Shown one piece after another: positions 31,698 to 40,671 of a stretch of DNA of 43,373 bases; position 1 is the stretch's first letter; the number at the start of each line of letters is the position of its first letter. Source of the stretch: Lactiplantibacillus songbeiensis (GTDB lineage Bacteria > Bacillota > Bacilli > Lactobacillales > Lactobacillaceae); contig NZ_BJDL01000033.1 of the NCBI RefSeq assembly GCF_005405125.1, forward strand, positions 1-43,373. The letters run 5' to 3'. The notes under the pieces were generated by a model that made no database searches, was not told where the DNA came from, and saw only the letters and a program-made list of their open reading frames with translations. The position numbers were made by a program, and so were the translations under genes.

Positions 31698-32136
31698 ACA
31701 TAGGGGATTTACGATGATTGAAGTGATGCTGTCGCTAAGTGTTTTATTAATAATAGGCGGCATGATTATTCAAGGCGAGCGCAATATTTTTACGCGCTCT
31801 CATCGACCATTGCCTGAAGTAGAGTGGTATTTAATGTTACATGAATTAGAAAATCCAGTCCATAATTTTCAAATTAGTCAAAATAATCAGATCTCAACTA
31901 TCACAAGAAGTAAAGAAAGTAGAAAGGGAAAAACCAAACCAGCTATAACGTTTACTTTTATGTATGCAGCAAAGCTACATGATTTGCGTATCAGATCGTC
32001 AGGTGGTGGTTTTATGGTCCTAATGACTAATGTAAAATCATTCAAAATTGATGAAAATCATAATTTATCCGTCACCACCCTAAAAGGCCAAACCTTCAAG
32101 TCTCGACTATTACTCCCAAAGGTGGCTGAAAAATGA
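31687..32136 (+). CDS. comGF: minor pseudopilin
   Basis: A 149-residue protein with a short leader and GFTMIEVMLSLSVLL (G-F cleavage, Glu at +5), then a globular region with the ComGF-like end (SFKID..LSVTTLKGQTFKSRL). It overlaps comGE and comGG (ATGA). Confidence 0.88.
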   Translation: MLNRHRGFTMIEVMLSLSVLLIIGGMIIQGERNIFTRSHRPLPEVEWYLMLHELENPVHNFQISQNNQISTITRSKESRKGKTKPAITFTFMYAAKLHDLRIRSSGGGFMVLMTNVKSFKIDENHNLSVTTLKGQTFKSRLLLPKVAEK

Positions 32137-32390
32137 AGCATCGCGGCACAGTCTTATTCTCAGTTTTAAGCTTTGTCTTAATCTTTAGTGCGTTTGAAAC
32201 GTATCGTTATCTCAACTACGTGCAACGGCAACAAGTCTATCAAACGTTGATCAATGACTATCGTCACCCGACTAAGTTAACTGTGCAAAAACACACAAAG
32301 TCAGTGCAATCGACGCGGTCAAAAGCCAGAACAACATCTACGCAAAAAGAGAACGCTTCCGCTCGTCACCGGGGCTCCAGCTTGAATTAG
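32133..32390 (+). CDS. comGG: competence protein ComGG-like
   Basis: An 85-residue protein with an N-terminal membrane helix (VLFSVLSFVLIFSAFETY, about 7-24), then a basic, Thr/Ser-rich tail. It lacks the G-F-T prepilin motif, as expected for ComGG, which is poorly conserved. The ATG overlaps the comGF stop. The assignment rests on position. Confidence 0.75.
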   Translation: MKHRGTVLFSVLSFVLIFSAFETYRYLNYVQRQQVYQTLINDYRHPTKLTVQKHTKSVQSTRSKARTTSTQKENASARHRGSSLN

Positions 32391-32437
32391 CAGCTGAAAA
32401 TCGGTAAGATAAGTGCGTATCAAGTATTTTCGAAGAG

Positions 32438-33457
32438 GTGAGCATTCTGGCACAAGCAGAAACTGAGACTTTATACAAAGTCTTAGATCAATCAGTGACA
32501 ATTTTAATGCAACAACTATCAGTTTCCTACGTCGATGCGTTAATCGAAACTGGTGATAACTTATTGGGGCAGACGGTGCAGGTCGAAGCCGGCCAACCGG
32601 ATGCTGAACATGTGGCGGAACTAACGAAACTTTATGCATCGGTTCAATTGAGCCAATTAGATGCCGAAACGATTCGTCGAGCCATTCAATTAGCACTTTT
32701 AAAAGCGATTCATAGTGATCGCGTAGATCCTAATCATCAGATGACGCCAGATTCAATCGGGTTATTGACGGCTTATTTAATTGCGAAGCTAGTTGGCCCA
32801 AATGACAAACTATCCATTTTAGATATTGCGGTTGGTACCGGGAACATGTTAACAACGGTGATGAATCAGTTACAACCAACTCGGAAAGCCACGATTCAAG
32901 GCTATGGGGTTGATAATGATGATAACCAATTAGCAATTGCGGCGATGAGTATGGATTTGCAACAATCTAAAGTGGAACTGTTCCATCAAGATGCGATTGA
33001 TCCTTTAGTGATGCCTAAAACTGAAATTGCAATCGGGGATTTACCAGTGGGTTATTACCCATTGGATGAACGGGTACAAGATTTTAAGACTAAAGCAACC
33101 AATGGGCATTCCTATGTGCATCATTTGATGATGGAACGGGCAATGTCGCAATTACAACCCGGTGGCTGGGGTGTCTTCTTGGTACCAACGAACATCTTCC
33201 AGTCACAAGAAGCCCAAGGGTTACTCAAGTGGATGAGTTCGGCAGCCTATTTACAAGGTTTGCTAAATTTACCAACGAATCTATTCCTAGACGAAAAGTC
33301 GCGTAAATCGGTGGTTGTCTTACAAAAACGGGGGGCCAAAGCTAAACAAGCTGGCAAAGTTTTATTAGGCGAGTTCCCATCGTTTGAAGATACCCGCGCG
33401 TTTGAAGCTTTCACGGCCCAGATTGACGACTGGGTTGGTCAAAATATTAGTCGTTAA
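32438..33457 (+). CDS. class I SAM-dependent methyltransferase, YtxK family
   Basis: A 339-residue N6-adenine-type methyltransferase-fold protein with motif I ILDIAVGTGNML (127-138) and a motif IV-like DLPVGYYP near residue 200 in place of NPPY. The substrate is unknown. Position between comG and ackA is conserved in many Bacilli. The start is uncertain: the GTG at 32438 directly abuts the AAGAG site, whereas in-frame ATT (32444) or CTG (32447) would be correctly spaced, giving a protein beginning around LAQAETETLY. Confidence 0.88.
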   Translation: MSILAQAETETLYKVLDQSVTILMQQLSVSYVDALIETGDNLLGQTVQVEAGQPDAEHVAELTKLYASVQLSQLDAETIRRAIQLALLKAIHSDRVDPNHQMTPDSIGLLTAYLIAKLVGPNDKLSILDIAVGTGNMLTTVMNQLQPTRKATIQGYGVDNDDNQLAIAAMSMDLQQSKVELFHQDAIDPLVMPKTEIAIGDLPVGYYPLDERVQDFKTKATNGHSYVHHLMMERAMSQLQPGGWGVFLVPTNIFQSQEAQGLLKWMSSAAYLQGLLNLPTNLFLDEKSRKSVVVLQKRGAKAKQAGKVLLGEFPSFEDTRAFEAFTAQIDDWVGQNISR

Positions 33458-33470
33458 GGAGTGAGTCGAT

Positions 33471-34673
33471 TTGGGGAAGACGATTGCGATTAATGCGGGC
33501 AGTTCCACGTTAAAGTTTAAGTTATTTGAAATGCCACAAGAGCAAGTGATTGCCAGTGGTGCGGTTGAACGCATCGGATTTGATGAATCACCGGTGCATA
33601 TTCGATACGGATTGGATCACAAGTATCAAGAACGTGAAGTTGTGCCGAATCATCAAACGGCGGTGAACATTATTCTTGATGAATTGATCAAGCTGCATAT
33701 TATTGCGACCTATGATGAAATCACCGGGGTCGGTCACCGGGTCGTTGCTGGCGGGGAAATCTTTAAGGATTCCGTATTGATTACGGATGCAGTCTTACAA
33801 AAGATTGAGGACCTAGCCGAATATGCGCCTTTGCACAATCCGGCTAATGCAGTTGGCATTCGGGCGTTTAAAAAGATTCTGCCAAATGTCCCAGCCGTTG
33901 CCGTGTTTGACACATCGTTTCATACGAGTATGCCAAAAGTGAACTATCTGTATTCATTACCGTATGAATACTATCAGAAGTTCGGGGCCCGGAAGTTCGG
34001 CGCTCATGGCACGAGTCACCGCTATGTGGCCGGTCGGGCAGCTAAACTATTGGGTCGGCCGTTAGCGGATTTGAAATTGATTACGGTGCATTTAGGGGCT
34101 GGGAGTTCAATTACAGCCATTCAAAATGGTCAAAGCTTGGATACGTCGATGGGTTTTACGCCCTTAGCTGGGATTACGATGGCCACACGTTCGGGGGATG
34201 TTGACCCGTCGTTAGTAGCATATCTCATGCAAAAGTTGAATATTTCCGATCCCGATGCGATGTTGAAGATTTTAAATACCAAGTCGGGTTTACTCGGTAT
34301 TGCCGGGTCCGCGGATATGCAAGAGTTAGAAGCACGTTGTGACCATGATCCACAGGCCCAACTGGCGATTGACATTTTTGTCAACCGGATCGTCAAGTAT
34401 ATCGGCGCTTATATTGCTGAAATGCAAGGTGTGGATGCAATCGTGATTACGGCTGGGATTGGTGAACGTGATGCCAAGATGCGGCAACGGATTGCGGATC
34501 GGCTAGGTTACTTTGGGGTCAAGCTTGATCCCCATAAGAACCAAGTCAGTGGAGTCGAACGGGATCTGAGTGCCGCCGATGCGACGACCCGAATCGTGTT
34601 GATTCCAACGGATGAGGAACTGATGATTGCGCGGGATGTTGAACGGATTGGCCATCCGGATCAATCTAAATAG
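33471..34673 (+). CDS. ackA: acetate kinase
   Basis: Makes ATP and acetate from acetyl phosphate and ADP, the energy-yielding step of the phosphoketolase and pyruvate branches in these bacteria. It is a 400-residue ASKHA kinase with INAGSSTLKFKLFE at the start, the substrate-site block FDTSFH, GAHGTSHRYVAGRAA, HLGAGSSI, GFTPLAG and GDVDPSL. The start is TTG at 33471 with AAGGAGTGAG upstream. It follows the methyltransferase gene by 13 nt and is closed by a strong terminator. Lactobacilli often have several ackA copies; the comG-linked one is this type. Confidence 0.96.
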   Translation: MGKTIAINAGSSTLKFKLFEMPQEQVIASGAVERIGFDESPVHIRYGLDHKYQEREVVPNHQTAVNIILDELIKLHIIATYDEITGVGHRVVAGGEIFKDSVLITDAVLQKIEDLAEYAPLHNPANAVGIRAFKKILPNVPAVAVFDTSFHTSMPKVNYLYSLPYEYYQKFGARKFGAHGTSHRYVAGRAAKLLGRPLADLKLITVHLGAGSSITAIQNGQSLDTSMGFTPLAGITMATRSGDVDPSLVAYLMQKLNISDPDAMLKILNTKSGLLGIAGSADMQELEARCDHDPQAQLAIDIFVNRIVKYIGAYIAEMQGVDAIVITAGIGERDAKMRQRIADRLGYFGVKLDPHKNQVSGVERDLSAADATTRIVLIPTDEELMIARDVERIGHPDQSK

Positions 34674-34681
34674 CTCAAGTG

Positions 34682-34718
34682 AAACGTATTTAGCAGGCAA
34701 CTGTTAGATACGTTTTTT
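34682..34718 (+). terminator. ackA terminator
   Basis: 15-bp stem AAACGTATTTAGCAG/CTGTTAGATACGTTT with a GCAA tetraloop and a T run. Confidence 0.92.
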
Positions 34719-34918
34719 GTGTTCACCTGAAAGTTATTCATTTTAATGTGCTTTAGTTTCACATTACTCATGTTAATTGGTTAGTTAAGTAACATTTTAG
34801 CAGTTGGAGGTTGAGTCCTACTAGTTAGCTATTGATAGCGCTTGCGACGCTTGGCTTCTAATGAGTCTAGCATAAACAGGTCTATACCAAAATGGCTAAA
34901 AGTTCAATGTGCACCCTT

Positions 34919-34947
34919 TTGAATGCCACTAAAAGCACCGGTATAAT
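34919..34947 (+). promoter_or_regulatory. promoter of the amino acid permease gene
   Basis: TTGAAT (34919-34924), exactly 17 bp, TATAAT (34942-34947). A weak cre-like sequence TGATAGCGCTTGCG (34833-34846, three mismatches) lies about 75 bp upstream and is not convincing by itself. The stretch 34719-34918 shows nothing else clear. Confidence 0.8.
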
Positions 34948-34972
34948 AAGGTCAAGGGGAGTGTGCTTAACT

Positions 34973-36355
34973 ATGAAAGAAAGTCAGCAGCCACAAGATG
35001 AACAATTGTCGCGTGGTTTAAAAAGTCGGCATGTGCAGTTAATTGCGATTGGCGGCACGATTGGGACTGGTCTGTTCTTAGGGGCCGGACAGTCTATCCA
35101 CTTGGCTGGGCCGTCAATTCTGATCGCGTACTTAGTGACCGGCTTGATGTGTTTCTTATTGATGCGAGCGTTAGGTGAGTTATTATTATCTGATCTTAAT
35201 ACCCATTCATATATTGACTTTATTCGTCAATACTTGGGTGAAAAGACTGGTTTTGTTGCTGGGTGGACTTATTGGGTCTGCTGGGTGACGATTGCGATGG
35301 CTGAAATTACCGCCGCTGGTGAGTATATGCAGTTCTGGTTCCCAAAATTACCACAATGGGTGCCAGGCGTCATCATCTTACTATTATTATTGGCCTTAAA
35401 TTCGGTCAACGTCTCAGCTTTTGGGGAAACTGAGTTTTGGTTCGCCATTATCAAGATTGCGGCGATTGTTGCCTTGATTGTGGTCGGGATCGTCATGGTC
35501 GTGTTCAGCGTGAAGACGCCAGTCGGTCATGCCAGCTTAGGCAACTTAGTTAATTATGGTGGCTTTATGCCCCACGGTATCAAAGGGTTAGTGCTATCCT
35601 TCCAGATGGTCCTGTTTAGTTTTATTGGGATTGAAATGGTTGGGATGACGGCTTCTGAAACCGAAGATCCTAAAAAAGTGATTCCTAAAGCGATTGATAA
35701 CATTCCATTACGGATTATTTTATTTTATGTTGGCTCGTTATTTTTCTTAATGTGTATGTATCCATGGCGTTATTTCTCGGCGGCACACAGTCCCTTTGTA
35801 CAAGTTTTTACCAACTTAGGGGTAACCGCTGCGGCAGCCATTATCAACTTTGTCGTTTTAACTGCGGCCGCATCGTCATGTAACAGTGCCTTATTCAGTA
35901 CCGGGCGGATGTTGTTCTCATTAACTTATGGCAAAAAAGGGAAGTTTGCCCATTCGATGGGGCAGTTGTCAAGCAGTCAAGTGCCACGCAATGCCTTGCG
36001 TTTTTCAACGCTAGTGATTGGCATCGCGGTATTGCTTAACTTGGTAATGCCTGGCAAAGTCTTTTCACTAATTGCCAGTGTGTCGACGACTTGTTTCATC
36101 TTTATCTGGGGGGCGATTGTTTTAGCCCACCTCGCATATCGTAAGCAAGCCGGCAGACCTGATAAGCAGCAATTTCGGATGCCGTTCTTCCCAATCTCTG
36201 ATTATCTGATTTTGATTTTCCTCGGTTTCATTGCCGTGGTGCTCTGCTTAAAGTCAGAAACGTTGATTGCCTTAATTGCGGCGGCCATTTGGATCATCGT
36301 GCTCTATAGTATTAAAGTGATTGATGATCGAATGCATCGGTCAACCCTAAAATAA
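34973..36355 (+). CDS. amino acid permease (APC superfamily, AAT family)
   Basis: A proton-coupled amino acid importer with 12 predicted membrane helices and 460 residues. The signature HVQLIAIGGTIGTGLFLGAG (helix 1), the ALGELLL helix 3 start, SFIGIEMVGMTASETEDPKK and CNSALFSTGRML are typical of the AAT family (lysine, aromatic, histidine, GABA and similar permeases). The substrate cannot be called. The frame is open from 34892, but that stretch overlaps the promoter; the ATG at 34973 follows AAGGGGAG and gives MKESQQPQDEQL. It is monocistronic. Confidence 0.9.
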   Translation: MKESQQPQDEQLSRGLKSRHVQLIAIGGTIGTGLFLGAGQSIHLAGPSILIAYLVTGLMCFLLMRALGELLLSDLNTHSYIDFIRQYLGEKTGFVAGWTYWVCWVTIAMAEITAAGEYMQFWFPKLPQWVPGVIILLLLLALNSVNVSAFGETEFWFAIIKIAAIVALIVVGIVMVVFSVKTPVGHASLGNLVNYGGFMPHGIKGLVLSFQMVLFSFIGIEMVGMTASETEDPKKVIPKAIDNIPLRIILFYVGSLFFLMCMYPWRYFSAAHSPFVQVFTNLGVTAAAAIINFVVLTAAASSCNSALFSTGRMLFSLTYGKKGKFAHSMGQLSSSQVPRNALRFSTLVIGIAVLLNLVMPGKVFSLIASVSTTCFIFIWGAIVLAHLAYRKQAGRPDKQQFRMPFFPISDYLILIFLGFIAVVLCLKSETLIALIAAAIWIIVLYSIKVIDDRMHRSTLK

Positions 36356-36360
36356 TGCTC

Positions 36361-36393
36361 AAAGTCGATCAACTAATTGGTGATCGGCTTTTT
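36361..36393 (+). terminator. permease gene terminator
   Basis: AAAGTCGATCA-ACTAATTGG-TGATCGGCTTT followed by T. Confidence 0.85.
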
Positions 36394-36485
36394 ATTTGGT
36401 TTGAACTGAACCGCAGCAGTGCCTTTTAGGGGGCTAAGCGGTACAATTAAAAGTGATTTGAATTTAGGTTAAAATGAGGGACATT

Positions 36486-37094
36486 ATGCAATATTTTACT
36501 TCAGATACACATTTTTATCATAAAGATTTATTAGGGATGAATGATTTTGCACCCCGGCCGTTCCCGGACGTTGAAACGATGAATCAAACGATTATTGATC
36601 ATTGGAATGCACGCGTGACCGATCACGACACCGTCTATCACCTGGGTGACGTGGCCTTATACTTCACGCATCCCGCCCAATTATCTAATCAACAGGTTTG
36701 TGCAATTTTATGCCAATTACATGGTAAAATTGTGTTTATTAAGGGTAACCATGATTCACGCGCCTTTTTCAAATATTTAGCGGCGCATGATCCCCAATTA
36801 AATGGCCAACCGAAGTTTGAATTCCATGACGTTGGGGTGCTGATCAAGTATGATCATCGCCAATATTATATGACCCATTACCCGATGATGATGGGGATCG
36901 TTAAGCAGATCATTAACTTGCACGGTCATATCCATCATTATGCGGTGAACATCAAGGAAAATTTGAACGTCGGTGTCGATACGCCGGAGACGGCTTATTT
37001 AGATCATCCTGTGCCATTTGGCGCGCCGTTTTCGTTAGCGGAGATTGAGCAGATGGTTCAAGGCAAGGCGGACGATTTCGCTAAGCGGCAGTAG
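36486..37094 (+). CDS. calcineurin-like metallophosphoesterase
   Basis: A 202-residue cytosolic phosphoesterase with motifs SDTHFYH, LGDVALYF, GNHDSR, THYPMM and LHGHIHH in the correct order. Related phage and lactobacillus proteins hydrolyse phosphodiesters or nucleotides; the substrate is unknown. The ATG at 36474 would add four residues, but GAGGG lies 5 nt before the ATG at 36486, which is preferred. Confidence 0.88.
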   Translation: MQYFTSDTHFYHKDLLGMNDFAPRPFPDVETMNQTIIDHWNARVTDHDTVYHLGDVALYFTHPAQLSNQQVCAILCQLHGKIVFIKGNHDSRAFFKYLAAHDPQLNGQPKFEFHDVGVLIKYDHRQYYMTHYPMMMGIVKQIINLHGHIHHYAVNIKENLNVGVDTPETAYLDHPVPFGAPFSLAEIEQMVQGKADDFAKRQ

Positions 37095-37161
37095 GGGTGT
37101 GCTTGACCGGTTTCATGGAATGCTTTAGGATTAACGAAGATAATTATTGAGGGGCGACGGC

Positions 37162-38547
37162 ATGAGTGAACGTGTGACAATTTTGCATACTAATGATTTA
37201 CATTCCCATTTTGAACGGTGGCCGCGCATTCGCCGGTATTTATTGGCGCAACGGGCGAACCAGCAAGCTGCTGGGGCCACAGTGTTAACGTTGGATCTGG
37301 GCGATGCGGTTGATCGTGCGCATCCGTTGTCCGAAGCTACCCGGGGCCAAGCCAACGTCCAATTACTGAACCAGATCGGTTACGATGCCGTGACGGTTGG
37401 TAATAACGAAGGCTTAGGCTTAACTAAAACGGAGCTCAATCAGTTGTATCAGCACGCGAACTTTGACGTCGTTTTGGACAATCTAACGGACGTCAAAACG
37501 GGTGCGCAACCTGACTGGGCTTTACCAGCCAAAATCATCACCACACCAGCGGGCACCCGGATCTTGTTAGTGGCCTTTACGGCGCCATTTACGTTAACCT
37601 ATCCGTTAGCAGGCTGGACCCCCACTAGTGTCAAAGATCGCTTGCCACAGTTATTGCAACAATATAAGGGGCAATACGATGTGTTAGTCGTGATGTCACA
37701 CTTGGGAATTAACGTCGATCGTTGGTTAGCGAAACACTATCCAGTGATTGATGTCATTATTGGCAGCCATACCCATCATTTACTAGTGAATGGGGAAACC
37801 GACCACGGTGTCTTAGTGGCAGCTGCGGGTAAGTTTGGTGAACATATCGGTCAAATTAATTTGACGATTGGTGATCAGCACCATGTGACGACGGCGCAAG
37901 CGCAAACGGTGACGACGGATACCTTGCCTGAAGAAGTAACGGATGCCGCGGAGATTCAACGTTGGCAAGCCGAGGGTGAACAGCTTTTGGCTCAACAAGT
38001 GGTCGCTAATGTGCCCAAGCAGCTGAATCCGCATTGGCATCATCAAAGCGAGTTGACGGCATTAGGGTTGCGGGCGATTACTGACTATGCAGGGACAGAA
38101 CTCGGCATGCTCAATGGTGGCTTATTTATGCGGGACTTACCAAAAGGTCCGGTTAATCTGAATGATTTGCACACGATGCTCCCGCACGCGATGCATGTGA
38201 TTCGGGTGACCTTGAGTGGGCAAGACTTGTGGCGCTTAGTCTATGAGATGGAGTTAGCGCGGCCATTTTTGAATAAGTTCCAGTTACACGGGATGGGCTT
38301 TCGTGGTCAGGTCTTTGGCTATATCCAATACCAAGGACTAACTTGGGACGCGACTGATAAGACATTGACAGTCTTAGGGCAACCAATCGATAAGCAGGCG
38401 ACGTATCAGATCGCCTTACTGGATCATCATTTATTTATTCCGTTTTTCCCAACCTTAACGATTGGTGGTCAGACGGATATTCTATTTAAGGCATTTTTAA
38501 GAACGGTCGTGGGGGATTACCTCGCTAAAAAATGGCCGTTATCATAA
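37162..38547 (+). CDS. YunD-like 5'-nucleotidase / 2',3'-cyclic phosphodiesterase family protein
   Basis: A 461-residue protein with an N-terminal metallophosphatase domain (TILHTNDLHSHF, LGDAVD, VGNNEG, MSHLGI, IGSHTHH) and a C-terminal 5'-nucleotidase substrate domain (from about 270; GMLNGGLFMRDLPKGPVN). There is no signal peptide, so it is cytosolic, as in B. subtilis YunD. The usual H of GNHE is N here (GNNEG), as in YunD-type proteins. The ATG at 37162 follows GAGGGG. It starts the yunD-yutD-yutF block. Confidence 0.88.
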   Translation: MSERVTILHTNDLHSHFERWPRIRRYLLAQRANQQAAGATVLTLDLGDAVDRAHPLSEATRGQANVQLLNQIGYDAVTVGNNEGLGLTKTELNQLYQHANFDVVLDNLTDVKTGAQPDWALPAKIITTPAGTRILLVAFTAPFTLTYPLAGWTPTSVKDRLPQLLQQYKGQYDVLVVMSHLGINVDRWLAKHYPVIDVIIGSHTHHLLVNGETDHGVLVAAAGKFGEHIGQINLTIGDQHHVTTAQAQTVTTDTLPEEVTDAAEIQRWQAEGEQLLAQQVVANVPKQLNPHWHHQSELTALGLRAITDYAGTELGMLNGGLFMRDLPKGPVNLNDLHTMLPHAMHVIRVTLSGQDLWRLVYEMELARPFLNKFQLHGMGFRGQVFGYIQYQGLTWDATDKTLTVLGQPIDKQATYQIALLDHHLFIPFFPTLTIGGQTDILFKAFLRTVVGDYLAKKWPLS

Positions 38548-38568
38548 ACAAAGAAAGGTGGTGTCGGT

Positions 38569-39201
38569 TTGAACCGCGATCATATTAACGAACTCGCTGA
38601 ACAACAAGCAGAACGCCGACAAAATCTCTATCACGGTTTGCGGACCGACCGTACCCATATCGAAGTGAACAAACACCCATTTGAGATCGTGTTTGAGTAT
38701 CGGGATGGGTTTGATTTGGACAAATTTGTCGAACGGTTTAGTCCCGTTTTAAACAAGTACGATTATGTTGTGGGTGACTGGGGCTTTGAACAATTACGGT
38801 TGAAGGGCTTCTTTAAAGACGAAACTAAGGATGTGCAACGGTCGCAGACGATTGGCAGTGTCCAAGACTATCTCTATGAATATTGTAATTTTGGCTGTGC
38901 CTACTTTATTCTAAAGAATGAACGGGTCATTAAGCCGAAACGGACGAGTCATCCGCGTAAAGATGAACATCGCACGAACAAACGCGACAATCAGTCGTCA
39001 CGGGGCCGCAGTAATCGGAGCAGTAGTCGCAGTAAACAACGGCGCAAAGGGAATCATAAGTCCTTTACGACGAAGCAAAAGGCCGCGCCATTTAGCGAAA
39101 AACAGCGGCGTCCAGCGAAGGTTAAAGCTAATAGTGGTAATCAGGCAAAGACGACTAAGCAGACGAGTGGCAAACGGCATTTTACAATTCGACAGAAGTA
39201 G
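38569..39201 (+). CDS. YutD-family protein (DUF1027) with basic tail
   Basis: Residues about 20-120 form the YutD-like domain (FEIVFEYRDGFDLDKFVERF, YDYVVGDWGFEQLRLKGFF, YLYEYCNFGCAYFILKN). After residue 125 comes a low-complexity Lys/Arg/Ser/Gln-rich tail of about 85 residues that is absent from short homologues and suggests RNA or ribosome contact. The start is TTG 38569 behind AAAGGTGG. The function is unknown; the gene is regularly found beside yutF and yunD. Confidence 0.85.
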   Translation: MNRDHINELAEQQAERRQNLYHGLRTDRTHIEVNKHPFEIVFEYRDGFDLDKFVERFSPVLNKYDYVVGDWGFEQLRLKGFFKDETKDVQRSQTIGSVQDYLYEYCNFGCAYFILKNERVIKPKRTSHPRKDEHRTNKRDNQSSRGRSNRSSSRSKQRRKGNHKSFTTKQKAAPFSEKQRRPAKVKANSGNQAKTTKQTSGKRHFTIRQK

Positions 39202-39216
39202 AGAGGATTTTTTAGT

Positions 39217-40008
39217 TTGAGTAAGTATAAGGGATATTTAATTGATTTAGATGGGACTGTTTACCGTGGGCGTGAACGTATTCCAGCTGCCAAGCGGTTT
39301 ATTGAGCGCTTGCAAGCGACCAAGACGGACTTTTTGTTAGTCACGAATAATACGACGAAGTCTCCGGAAGATGTGGCCGCTAATTTGGCTGACAACCATG
39401 ATATCCATGTCAGCCCGAATAATGTCTATACGGCTGCACTAGCGACGGCTGATTATGTTAATGAATTGGCTGGTGACGGTGACAAATCCATGTATGTGAT
39501 TGGCGAACTCGGCCTCAAAGGGGCGATGCTAGCTAAGGGTTTTCACTTTAATGAGAAGGACCCACGTTTTGTCATTGTTGGTTTGGACTATGATGCGACG
39601 TATCATAAGTTTGAGTTAGCAACGTTAGCCATTAAACGCGGCGCCAAGTTCATTGGGACCAACGCTGATACTAATCTGCCGAACGAACGGGGCTTAGTAC
39701 CTGGGGCCGGTTCCGTGATTGCGATGGTTGAACGGGCGACCCAACAACGGGCGACCTATGTTGGTAAGCCAGAAACCATCATTATGCAAAAGGCAATCGA
39801 ACGGATTGGACTCGATAAGCGTGATTGTGTGATGGTTGGGGACAACTATATGACGGACATTTCAGCGGCCATCAATTTTGAGATGGATTCGTTGCTCGTT
39901 TATACGGGGGTCTCAACGCCAGAATTAGTGGCACAGCAGCAAATCAAACCAACTAATGAGATTAACTCATTAGATGAATGGGACTTGGAAAATGGCGTGG
40001 TTAAATAA
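39217..40008 (+). CDS. HAD-family phosphatase, NagD/YutF type
   Basis: A 263-residue HAD-IIA hydrolase. Catalytic Asp residues are in LIDLDGTVYRG (about 8-18), motif II in LVTNNTTKSP, the C2 cap between, and the Asp motif IV in MVGDNYMTDI. NagD/YutF-type proteins dephosphorylate small phosphates such as nucleotides or sugar phosphates; the in vivo substrate is uncertain. The start is TTG 39217 (GAGAGGA upstream). Its 3' end overlaps the next gene. Confidence 0.92.
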   Translation: MSKYKGYLIDLDGTVYRGRERIPAAKRFIERLQATKTDFLLVTNNTTKSPEDVAANLADNHDIHVSPNNVYTAALATADYVNELAGDGDKSMYVIGELGLKGAMLAKGFHFNEKDPRFVIVGLDYDATYHKFELATLAIKRGAKFIGTNADTNLPNERGLVPGAGSVIAMVERATQQRATYVGKPETIIMQKAIERIGLDKRDCVMVGDNYMTDISAAINFEMDSLLVYTGVSTPELVAQQQIKPTNEINSLDEWDLENGVVK

Positions 40009-40630
40009 ATGCCGTGACTGGCTGTTATGGCTAGGCCTGTATTTATGGGTGTTGAGCGGTACAATTATATTAACGATTAATGCAACCTGGCTGTATTGGC
40101 TGAATGCTCAGTTTCAGCATTTAGGGGCCATTGTCAACTTATCGACTGGTCGACTAATGACCAACTATTTTCAATTGTTGGCCTATCTGAACTTTCCGTG
40201 GGTCCGGTCGCTCAAAATGAGTGACTTTACGGATTCAACGAGTGCGTTGATTCATTTCGCAGACGTCAAGAATCTATTTATGTTAGATATTGTCGTCTTC
40301 ATCATCACTAGTGTGACGACCTATGTCTTTTTTCAGCAGCTTAAACGGCGCCAGCAACTTTGGCGCTTCGTGTTGCCGATGCAAACGGCGCTATGGGTAC
40401 CACCAATCGTTGCAGCAATCATGGCGGTTAATTTTGATCAATTTTTTGTCTTCTTTCATCAAGTTTTGTTCCGGAATGCCGACTGGTTGTTTGATCCGTT
40501 GTACGATCGAATTATCTTAGTGTTACCAGACACCTTTTTTATGCAATGCTTTGTATTAGCTATCGTCATCATGGAGTGGGCATTTGCCTACTACTTATCG
40601 ATTGGGAAGCGCGCACTACAAGCTTTATAA
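39992..40630 (+). CDS. TIGR01906-type integral membrane protein
   Basis: About 212 residues with five predicted membrane helices (first about 9-30, then near 95-115, 130-150 and the C-terminus) and a long extracytoplasmic loop with Trp/Asp-rich elements (FPWVRSLKMSDF). This family lies downstream of yutF in lactobacilli and streptococci; no function is known. The frame is also open from ATG 39974; the ATG at 39992 (MAWLNKCRDWLLW) is chosen as the more typical N-terminus, but neither has a strong ribosome binding site, as is common for coupled genes. Confidence 0.8.
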   Translation: MAWLNKCRDWLLWLGLYLWVLSGTIILTINATWLYWLNAQFQHLGAIVNLSTGRLMTNYFQLLAYLNFPWVRSLKMSDFTDSTSALIHFADVKNLFMLDIVVFIITSVTTYVFFQQLKRRQQLWRFVLPMQTALWVPPIVAAIMAVNFDQFFVFFHQVLFRNADWLFDPLYDRIILVLPDTFFMQCFVLAIVIMEWAFAYYLSIGKRALQAL

Positions 40631-40632
40631 TC

Positions 40633-40669
40633 AAAAAAGGCCACTGACAAGTTGTCGGTGGACTTTTTT
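40633..40669. terminator. bidirectional terminator between convergent genes
   Basis: AAAAAAGGCCACTGACAA pairs with TTGTCGGTGGACTTTTTT. Confidence 0.88.
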
Positions 40670-40671
40670 GA

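Noticed and set aside
34833-34846. TGATAGCGCTTGCG as a cre site for the permease gene
   Set aside because: Three mismatches to the consensus and about 75 bp upstream of the promoter; too weak without binding data.
38998-39180. Minus-strand frame opposite the YutD-like tail
   Set aside because: It is a shadow of the Lys/Arg-rich repeat region and lacks a ribosome binding site.
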